Shown piece after piece: positions 32,427 through 37,164 of a stretch of 37,164 bases of DNA (position 1 is the first letter of the stretch; each line of letters opens with the position of its first letter). Below the pieces are notes generated by a model. That model saw only the letters and a program-made list of their open reading frames with translations. It searched no databases and was not told the DNA's origin. This DNA is from Candidatus Latescibacterota bacterium (lineage in GTDB: Bacteria > Latescibacterota > UBA2968 > UBA8231): positions 1-37,164 of the forward strand of contig JACPJE010000041.1 of the NCBI GenBank assembly GCA_016187725.1. Reading direction: 5' to 3'. The position numbers and the translations under genes were made by a program.

Positions 32427-34301
32427 ATGACTGAACCGACGACCATGGAACCAGGCACCGGCAGCACCCTGTACCGCGACATCCGCAACGTGGCCATCAT
32501 CGCCCACGTCGATCACGGCAAAACCACCCTGGTGGACGGCATGCTGCGGCAGACCAAGGTCTTCCGCAGCAACCAGCAACTGGTGGAACGGGTCTTCGAT
32601 TCCAACGACCTGGAACGGGAGCGCGGCATCACCATCCTGGCCAAGAACACCGGCATCATCTACGGCGACACCCTGATCAACATTGTGGACACCCCCGGCC
32701 ACGCCGATTTCGGCGGCGAGGTCGAGCGCATCATGAACATGGTGGACGGGGTGGTGTTGCTGGTGGACGCGGTCGAAGGGCCCATGCCGCAGACCCGCTT
32801 TGTGCTGCGCCAGGCCTTGGAGCGCGGCCACCAGGCCGTAGTGGTGGTCAACAAGATAGACCGGCCTGCAGCCCGGCCAGACACCGTGGTCAATGCCACC
32901 TTCGATCTGTTCATCGACCTGGGCGCCAGCGAGGCGCAGGCCGATTTTCCGGTCATCTACACCCGAGCCCTTGAGGGGAGGGCCGGGACCAGCCCAGAGA
33001 CCTTGGCCGACGACCTGGGACCGCTCTTCGAGGCTATCGTGGGGTACCTGCCGCCTCCCATCGTCGGCGATGGGCCCACCCAGCTGCTGGTCACCACCCT
33101 GGAGTACAGCAGCTATGTGGGCAAGATCGCGGTGGGCCGTCTCCACCGCGGTACCCTGCGCGGCGGGCAGCAGATCACGCATATCACCGCCAAGGGCGAG
33201 ATGAGTCCGGGCACGGTGGGCCAGGTCTTCGTCTTTCGCAATCTCAAGCGCGAGGCAGTGGACCAGGTGTACGCCGGCAACATCGTGGCGGTGTCTGGCA
33301 TCCCGCAGGTGGGCATCGGCGACACCCTGGCCTGTCCGGTGGAGCCGCGGGCCCTGCCGCCCATCGAGGTCGAGGAGCCGACGGTCAGGATGAGCTTCAG
33401 CGTCAACGACAGCCCTTTTGCCGGCCGCGAGGGGCGCTTCGTCACCAGCCGCCACCTGCGCGAACGGCTCGCACGCGAGCTGGAGAGCAACGTGGCGCTG
33501 CGGGTCCAGGGTACCGAACTGGCCAGCGAATTCACGGTCTCCGGCCGGGGCGAGCTGCACCTGGCCATCCTCATCGAAACCATGCGGCGGGAGGGGTACG
33601 AGTTTGCCGTCAGCAAGCCCGAGGTGATTTTCAGGGAGAGCGAGGGGGGGCTGCTGGAGCCGGTGGAGCGGGTCTTCATCGAGGTGATGGGGGACTTCCT
33701 GGGGGCGGTGAGCGAGATGCTGGGCAAGCGCCGGGGCAAGCTGCAGTCGCTGCGCTACGGAGAGGACGGCACGGCCTGCGCCGAGTTCCTGGTGCCCACC
33801 CGGGGGACCTTGGGCTTCAGGCAGCCCTTTCTGACCCTCACGCGCGGCACCGGCATCTACAACAACCTCTTCCACGGGTACGCGCCGGTGGCCGGCGACA
33901 TCGACACTCAGGAACACGGCTCGCTGATCTCGCTGGAAACCGGCCCGGTGGTCGCCTATGCCCTGGAGCACCTGCAGCAGCGGGGGAACTTCTTCGTCAA
34001 ACCCGGCGACCAGGTCTACGGCGGCCAGGTGGTGGGCCAGACCAACCGCAACGAAGACCTGGTAATAAACGTCTGCAAGACCAAGAATCTCACCGGCCAC
34101 CGCGCCGCCCCCAAGGCCATCACTGAGGCGCTCTCGCCTCCGGTCATCATGTCCCTGGACGCCTCCATCGAGTATCTGGGCGCGGACGAACTCCTCGAAG
34201 TCACCCCCGCGGCCCTTCGCCTGCGGAAAAAGGAACTGCGGCATGCCAGCCGCAAGCGCGAGGCCAGGGACGCGAAGAGGGAATCGGCGCGGACGTTGTG
34301 A
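32427..34301 (+). CDS. typA: GTP-binding protein TypA/BipA
   Basis: A 624-aa translational GTPase, a housekeeping protein that binds ribosomes and helps 50S assembly under stress. G1 is AHVDHGKTT (residues 26-34), G2 lies in the [10 protein letters not shown] region, G3 is [11 protein letters not shown] and G4 is NKIDRP. Domains II, III and V follow, with [22 protein letters not shown] and the TypA-specific C-terminal segment [22 protein letters not shown]. The C-terminus is Arg/Lys-rich. It starts at ATG 32427 (MTEPTT); the earlier in-frame ATG at 32382 lacks a ribosome-binding site and lies in the intergenic region. The weak CAGGGAA may serve as its ribosome-binding site. Confidence 0.96.
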   Translation: MTEPTTMEPGTGSTLYRDIRNVAIIAHVDHGKTTLVDGMLRQTKVFRSNQQLVERVFDSNDLERERGITILAKNTGIIYGDTLINIVDTPGHADFGGEVERIMNMVDGVVLLVDAVEGPMPQTRFVLRQALERGHQAVVVVNKIDRPAARPDTVVNATFDLFIDLGASEAQADFPVIYTRALEGRAGTSPETLADDLGPLFEAIVGYLPPPIVGDGPTQLLVTTLEYSSYVGKIAVGRLHRGTLRGGQQITHITAKGEMSPGTVGQVFVFRNLKREAVDQVYAGNIVAVSGIPQVGIGDTLACPVEPRALPPIEVEEPTVRMSFSVNDSPFAGREGRFVTSRHLRERLARELESNVALRVQGTELASEFTVSGRGELHLAILIETMRREGYEFAVSKPEVIFRESEGGLLEPVERVFIEVMGDFLGAVSEMLGKRRGKLQSLRYGEDGTACAEFLVPTRGTLGFRQPFLTLTRGTGIYNNLFHGYAPVAGDIDTQEHGSLISLETGPVVAYALEHLQQRGNFFVKPGDQVYGGQVVGQTNRNEDLVINVCKTKNLTGHRAAPKAITEALSPPVIMSLDASIEYLGADELLEVTPAALRLRKKELRHASRKREARDAKRESARTL

Positions 34302-34623
34302 TACGGCGAATACCAGCACCTCGTCGCTCGCCCAAGTGATGAGGTCGAGCACCATCCCGAGCGGGGCGCCCTTGCCCCGCCGCAGCATGAGCTTGAGCTT
34401 CCCGTCGTTGATGTCTGCCTGCCAGGGTTAACTTTTTTCTGAATTCGCCAGACAAAATGGGGGCCAGGTCGAAGCAAGATCCGGCTTGTCGGAAAGGGGT
34501 ATCGGAAGCCATCCTTGCGGTACCTTTTTTCGGAAGGAGAGTAGCGAAATGAGCCAGCCCAGCCCAGAGATGAAAGAGCCCCGTGCCTGGCTGGGGCCAT
34601 GCCGCTGTCGTACAGCAGCGAGC
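34302..34623. other. non-coding stretch between typA and the Xre/RES module
   Basis: No supported gene. A hairpin GCGGGGC-GCCCTT-GCCCCGC (34361-34380) without a following T-tract lies 60 nt after typA and could be part of a terminator. A 40-codon minus-strand open stretch here (DGKLKLMLRRGKG, LGMVLDLITWASDEVLVF) looks protein-like but has no complete gene around it, so at best it is a remnant. At 34532-34551 there is a strong ribosome-binding-like sequence ahead of an ATG in the antitoxin frame. Confidence 0.4.
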
Positions 34624-34652
34624 TTGCGGGATGCAGCCATATGGCATATATT
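34624..34652 (+). promoter_or_regulatory. putative sigma-70-type promoter of the Xre/RES module
   Basis: TTGCGG (34624-34629) and TATATT (34647-34652) stand 17 bp apart. The -10 matches TATAAT at 5 of 6 positions; the -35 keeps only TTG. The predicted transcript would begin near 34659, about 70 nt before the chosen antitoxin start, and would exclude the upstream ATG at 34549. Confidence 0.45.
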
Positions 34653-34728
34653 AAGATGCAGAATGGCACCAGTCCGCCCAGAGGTATCTGGACGGAGAGC
34701 GTCGCCACTGACGGAGCATGAGGATCCT

Positions 34729-35235
34729 ATGAACCCGGTGGAAGTCGAGGCAGGCGCTTTCCTGCAGTGGACGCCGGGTGGCATGCGACATGGCCAGCGC
34801 CCCACGGTCAGCCCGGATGAGGAACACCGGCCTGCGTATGGCGGCTCGATAGGCCTGGGCAATTGCAGCGCGCAGGTGGTGGTGGAGACGCTGCGCGCGG
34901 GGTTGCCGGTGGCCACCTTTGAGCACTTGCGCGACGCACTTGATGTATCCACTCGTGCGCTGGCAGAGACCACCAACATCGCGGTCCGAACGTTGGCGCG
35001 CAGGAAAGGGGAGGGACGCTTGCGCAAGGACGAGTCTGAGCGGGTCCTACGTATTGGGGCACTGCTTGACCGAGCTACCGAGGTTCTGGAGGGTCGCGAT
35101 GCGGCGCGCCAGTGGCTGAAATCCCCCAAGCGTGCCCTGGGCGGGCGCACCCCCCTTGAGTATGCCGATACCGAGCCCGGGGCGCGTGAGGTAGAAGACC
35201 TGTTGACGCGGGTGGAGTACGGCGTCTTCTCGTGA
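34729..35235 (+). CDS. Xre/MbcA/ParS-type antitoxin (DUF2384)
   Basis: A 168-aa antitoxin. The middle part LRDALDVSTRALAETTNIAVRTLARRKGEGRL (about residues 65-95) is the Xre-like DNA-binding region, and the C-terminal part (ERVLRIGALLDRATEVL, ARQWLKSPKRALGGRTPLEYADTEPGAREVEDLLTRVEYG) is the typical toxin-binding DUF2384 domain. Such proteins neutralise RES toxins and repress their own promoter. Two starts are possible: 34729, which fits the promoter at 34624-34652, and 34549, which has a stronger ribosome-binding site but adds a Cys/Arg-rich stretch unlike the family. I favour 34729. The stop overlaps the toxin start as GTGA. Confidence 0.85.
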   Translation: MNPVEVEAGAFLQWTPGGMRHGQRPTVSPDEEHRPAYGGSIGLGNCSAQVVVETLRAGLPVATFEHLRDALDVSTRALAETTNIAVRTLARRKGEGRLRKDESERVLRIGALLDRATEVLEGRDAARQWLKSPKRALGGRTPLEYADTEPGAREVEDLLTRVEYGVFS

Positions 35236-35708
35236 GCACGACCATCGCCTGGCGCATCGTAAAGGCGGCACGTTTGCCCGATGCCTTTACTGGCGAGGGC
35301 GCCCGTCGCGCCGGTGGCCGGTGGAACTACCCCGGCACGGCGATGGTGTACACGGCTGGCAGCTTGGCGTTGGCGGCGCTGGAGATCCTGGTCCATCTCG
35401 ACGGTCCTCAGTTGCTTCAGTCCTATGTCCAAATTCCCGTAGAATTCAGTGCGCATCTCTGCCGGCGCCTTGACCTGGACGGCCTGCCCGAGGACTGGTC
35501 GAGCAACCCTGCGCCTGAATCGACCAAGAGCATCGGAACTGAATGGTTCGCCGCGCATGAGTCCGTCGTGCTTGCCGTCACCAGCGCGGTTGTCCCCGAT
35601 GAGTTCGTCTATCTGATCAACCCACGCCACAGCCAGTTCTCAGCTCTCCGAATAGGTCAGCCGACCAGCTTCCGATTCGACCCTCGACTTGTCAAAGGCC
35701 TGCCATAA
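35232..35708 (+). CDS. RES domain toxin
   Basis: A 158-aa RES-domain protein named for its conserved Arg, Glu and Ser. The N-terminal Arg is in AWRIVKAARLPDAFTGEGARRAGGRWN, the Glu in LAALEILVHL and the Ser in SAVVPDEFVYLINP. RES toxins degrade NAD+ and halt growth. It begins at GTG 35232, overlapping the antitoxin stop, which is the normal antitoxin-first order of Xre-RES modules. An attC-like site begins 21 nt after its stop, so the pair may be an integron cassette. Length and motifs are normal, so the toxin is probably intact. Confidence 0.88.
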   Translation: MSTTIAWRIVKAARLPDAFTGEGARRAGGRWNYPGTAMVYTAGSLALAALEILVHLDGPQLLQSYVQIPVEFSAHLCRRLDLDGLPEDWSSNPAPESTKSIGTEWFAAHESVVLAVTSAVVPDEFVYLINPRHSQFSALRIGQPTSFRFDPRLVKGLP

Positions 35709-35729
35709 TTCAGAGATCCTGATTCTTCT

Positions 35730-35797
35730 GTATAACGCTCGCGCTCACCGGCGGCGAGTGAGCGCAGCGAACCGTCCGGTACTGCGCGTTGTTAGGC
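35730..35797 (+). other. attC-like integron recombination site 1
   Basis: A 68-bp imperfect palindrome just after the RES gene. The 3' core is GTTAGGC (35791-35797), a full match to GTTRRRY; the 5' core GTATAAC (35730-35736) differs at one position from RYYYAAC. Inside, GCGC-TC-ACCGG and CCGGT-ACT-GCGC form the L-type arms, with one extra base on the right arm, as in real attC hairpins. The last 18 bases agree with the second site downstream at 15 positions. Confidence 0.6.
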
Positions 35798-35810
35798 AAT
35801 TGCAACCCGC

Positions 35811-35839
35811 TTGACTCGCGGCGTAGAATCAGATATCAT
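35811..35839 (+). promoter_or_regulatory. near-consensus sigma-70 promoter of the BrnT-like module
   Basis: TTGACT (35811-35816) and TATCAT (35834-35839) each match the consensus at 5 of 6 positions and are 17 bp apart. It lies 14 bp after attC-like site 1 and about 75 bp before the toxin start. The AT-rich GGTATAAATATATATAGG downstream may hold the autoregulatory operator. Confidence 0.65.
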
Positions 35840-35914
35840 AACGAGCGGTATAAATATATATAGGCCCAACACATAGCAGGACTCGTTCAAAGAGAAATGG
35901 GAGCTCAATAGGCA

Positions 35915-36166
35915 GTGGTCAATTGGCAGCGCTTCACTCCGGCTGACTTTGAATACGATTTTGAACGCGATGAGCTAGCTGTTCACCATGTTACTTTTGA
36001 GGAAGCAGTAGAGTGCTTCTTCTCGGACTTTGAAGTGCGGCGGAATAAGTCTTACCACGATCGTTATCAATTGATAGGAAGAACCATTGGTGGGCGACAG
36101 CTCAAAATCATTTTTCAACTCAAACCGCGGAATATTGTCCGCATCATTACAGGGTGGGATATATGA
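35915..36166 (+). CDS. BrnT-like ribonuclease toxin
   Basis: An 83-aa protein. DFERDELAVHHVTFEEAVECFF, RYQLIGRTIGGRQLKIIFQ and VRIITGWDI match the order of BrnT-family toxins (KxxxNxxKHGVSFEEA..., R-x-x-x-IGRTxGGRxL, IRIIS). BrnT cleaves RNA with a RelE-like fold. The catalytic residues are not obvious from the motifs alone. GTG 35915 is the likely start (GGGAG lies about 12 nt upstream). The stop overlaps the antitoxin start as ATGA. Toxin-first order is normal for BrnTA. Codon use and GC are lower than in the operon upstream, suggesting recent acquisition. Confidence 0.75.
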   Translation: MVNWQRFTPADFEYDFERDELAVHHVTFEEAVECFFSDFEVRRNKSYHDRYQLIGRTIGGRQLKIIFQLKPRNIVRIITGWDI

Positions 36167-36456
36167 GTACGAAAGATAAAACCAAGAAGAAGCTATCCGA
36201 ACAAGAGATCGACCAGATTGTAACGGCGCAAGCTAACAACGATTCAGTATGGGGGAAGCCTATTCGTGTTCACCGAACGAAGCCAGCTTCTCTATCCATT
36301 CCTGCCGACCTTGCCGCGCGGGCTACTTTTTTAGCACAATTGCATCGAACCAAGAGCCTGGAAGACTGGCTCACTCGTGTCATTCAAGAACGTATAGAGT
36401 TAGAAGAAGCCGCCTTTATCGGCGTGAAACACGACCTAGCGGCAAAAGCTGGGTAA
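36163..36456 (+). CDS. CopG-like antitoxin of the BrnT-like toxin
   Basis: A 97-aa protein with a Lys/Glu-rich N-terminus (KDKTKKKLSEQEIDQIVTAQ) and a C-terminal block ASLSIPADLAARATFLAQLHRTKSLEDWLTRVIQERIELEE. The latter has the beta-strand then helix-helix look of a ribbon-helix-helix (CopG/MetJ) DNA-binding domain. Antitoxins of this kind bind the toxin with one end and repress the operon with the other. The chosen start ATG 36163 overlaps the toxin stop; the earlier in-frame ATG adds three residues. The exact family is not certain. Confidence 0.72.
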   Translation: MSTKDKTKKKLSEQEIDQIVTAQANNDSVWGKPIRVHRTKPASLSIPADLAARATFLAQLHRTKSLEDWLTRVIQERIELEEAAFIGVKHDLAAKAG

Positions 36457-36617
36457 GCCATCTTTTTCATAAGGTGACCTAGGAAGGGAGCATAGCTTCT
36501 TGCCCCTCTCGGCTAACACCTCGATTCATGAACCCTACCGCTTCCAGATCCTTGATGAGTTCCCCAACTTGCACGGCATCTGAGTTAGTCTCGGCTTAAG
36601 ATACACTATAACCAGTT

Positions 36618-36705
36618 GCCGAACGATAAAGCTCAGCCGCGCCGAGCGCAGCGAGGGAACCACACCGCGCAGCGGTGTGGCGTCGGCTGCTGCGCCTTGT
36701 TCGGC
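36618..36705 (+). other. attC-like integron recombination site 2
   Basis: An 88-bp palindrome whose outer ends GCCGAAC (36618-36624) and GTTCGGC (36699-36705) pair perfectly; GTTCGGC departs from GTTRRRY at one position. Inner arms CAGCCG (36634-36639) and CGGCTG (36684-36689) pair, with an extra base outside on one side, and a 9-bp hairpin CCACACCGC-GCA-GCGGTGTGG (36660-36680) caps it. The rest of the 402-bp gap between 36456 and 36859 shows only a short minus-strand open stretch near 36480-36590 that I cannot support as a gene. Confidence 0.55.
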
Positions 36706-36858
36706 TCCGCAGGGGATTGAGAGTCCTACGCAGACCTTGCGTTTCCTCGCCGTGTCTTTACACCTGACTCCGTGAGCGATTTTCGGTGGTGAGCGCTGTT
36801 CTCCGAAGGGAGAGGCCGTATATTGAGGGGAACCGCGGTTCACCTCGGAGGTGCAGGG

Positions 36859-37164
36859 ATGAAGCCGGTGCCATTGATCGTTTCGCAAGGTGACGAACAA
36901 TTGACCTCGCAGGCAGGCTTGGGGCTGATAGGGGCCTTGTTGGGGCGGACGGCGCTGAGGGAACGGCTGGACCAAGTCCAGATTCCCACCCGTCCTACCC
37001 CCGAGATTCGCCACAGCGAGGTGGTGACCGCCATGACCGGCCTGATGGCCCTGGGCAAGCCGGACTTTGAAGCGGTGGAGACCTTCCGCGCTGATCCTTT
37101 CTTCCGTTCGGCGCTAGGCCTGGAGCAGGTGCCCTCGGCGGCCACCTTGCGGCAACGGCTCAAT
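36859..37164 (+). CDS. IS1380-family transposase, 3'-truncated by the window
   Basis: The first 102 codons of a transposase run off the window. The segments GLGLIGALLGRTALRERLD, EIRHSEVVTAMTGLMALGKPDFEAVETFR and DPFFRSALGLEQVPSAATLRQRL are typical of the N-terminus of IS1380-family DDE transposases; the DDE residues lie beyond the edge. GGAGGTG stands 7 nt before ATG 36859, a strong ribosome-binding site. The left terminal inverted repeat should lie between the attC-like site 2 (36705) and the start, but it cannot be recognised without the right end. Confidence 0.85.
   Translation, partial: MKPVPLIVSQGDEQLTSQAGLGLIGALLGRTALRERLDQVQIPTRPTPEIRHSEVVTAMTGLMALGKPDFEAVETFRADPFFRSALGLEQVPSAATLRQRLN

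Larger units (their letters stand above)
35792..36699 (+). mobile_element. putative integron gene cassette carrying a BrnT-like toxin-antitoxin pair
   Basis: The interval from the G/TT crossover point of attC-like site 1 to that of site 2 is 908 bp, within the usual cassette size. It carries two overlapping genes on the plus strand followed by its own attC-like site, the normal cassette order. It also has its own promoter, as toxin-antitoxin cassettes of chromosomal integrons often do. No integrase or attI is visible, so mobility is an inference. Confidence 0.5.

Noticed and set aside
34361..34380. GC hairpin after typA as an intrinsic terminator
   Set aside because: No T-tract follows the stem on the plus strand; the T-run at 34433-34438 is too far away.
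32391..34388. A 665-codon minus-strand frame under typA
   Set aside because: Shadow of a fully conserved GTPase gene. Only its first 40 or so codons, beyond typA, look protein-like, and they are too few to call a gene.
36480..36600. Minus-strand open stretch reading VQVGELIKDLEAVGFMNRGV
   Set aside because: It vaguely recalls small toxin N-termini, but it is under 45 codons and has no ribosome-binding site or partner.
1..37164. CRISPR arrays, tRNA or rRNA genes
   Set aside because: I saw no regularly spaced direct repeats, no Cas proteins and no recognisable tRNA or rRNA sequence on either strand.

Overview
The window is GC-rich, gene-dense bacterial DNA. An outer-membrane TolC-type channel next to a MacA/MacB-type exporter points to a diderm cell. 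The dense mix of phytanoyl-CoA-type dioxygenases, Gfo/Idh/MocA oxidoreductases, enolase-superfamily enzymes, a UxuA-like protein and a sialate-esterase-like protein is the style of uncultured sugar-acid and polysaccharide degraders such as Latescibacterota or Poribacteria. That placement is an inference from gene content, with no rRNA or ribosomal protein to confirm it.

Layout. (1) 1-5.1 kb is patchy: a 5'-truncated acetyltransferase, two coupled small conserved genes, a SASA-family esterase, an AAA_14/DUF4143 ATPase, and an in-frame chimera of a histidine-kinase ATPase domain with the C-terminal half of an aldo/keto reductase. (2) 5.2-10.5 kb (minus strand) is a tightly packed efflux operon: adaptor, ABC ATPase, ABC permease, TolC-like channel and a Gly-rich secreted helical protein. 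(3) A Gfo/Idh/MocA gene (minus) diverges at 11.73/11.81 kb from a long plus-strand gene run ending at 32.35 kb. The run holds a mutarotase-like protein fused to an MIP18/DUF59 domain, two tandem enolase-superfamily enzymes, then after the defence block PhyH, UxuA-like, PhyH, KduD-like SDR, PhyH, a third enolase-superfamily enzyme, a secreted DUF4380-like protein and a second Gfo/Idh/MocA enzyme. Many of these genes overlap by 1-4 nt, so they are probably translationally coupled and serve one catabolic programme. No transporter, KDG kinase or KDG aldolase is in the window. (4) Inside that run, at 15.88-24.85 kb, sits a co-directional defence block: MNT nucleotidyltransferase and HEPN protein, a Mod-like DNA methyltransferase, a RecF/OLD-like AAA ATPase and a BPTD_3080-type helicase-nuclease.

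The most striking feature is in the methyltransferase. Its SAM-binding motif I is split exactly between DPT and CGSGTT by a 304-residue intein (Cys1 at nt 18096, terminal His-Asn, Cys+1). The intein carries a DUF559/Vsr-like PD-(D/E)XK nuclease domain in the homing-endonuclease position. Its own N-terminal splicing block is interrupted by a 126-nt in-frame GC-rich palindromic repeat.

(5) After the housekeeping GTPase gene typA (32.4-34.3 kb) the window changes character: a Xre/RES toxin-antitoxin pair, an attC-like hairpin, a BrnT-like toxin with its antitoxin behind a near-consensus promoter, a second attC-like hairpin whose 3' end closely resembles the first, and the start of an IS1380-type transposase. 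The two attC-like sites, 908 bp apart and in the same orientation, look like a short integron cassette array without an integrase in view.
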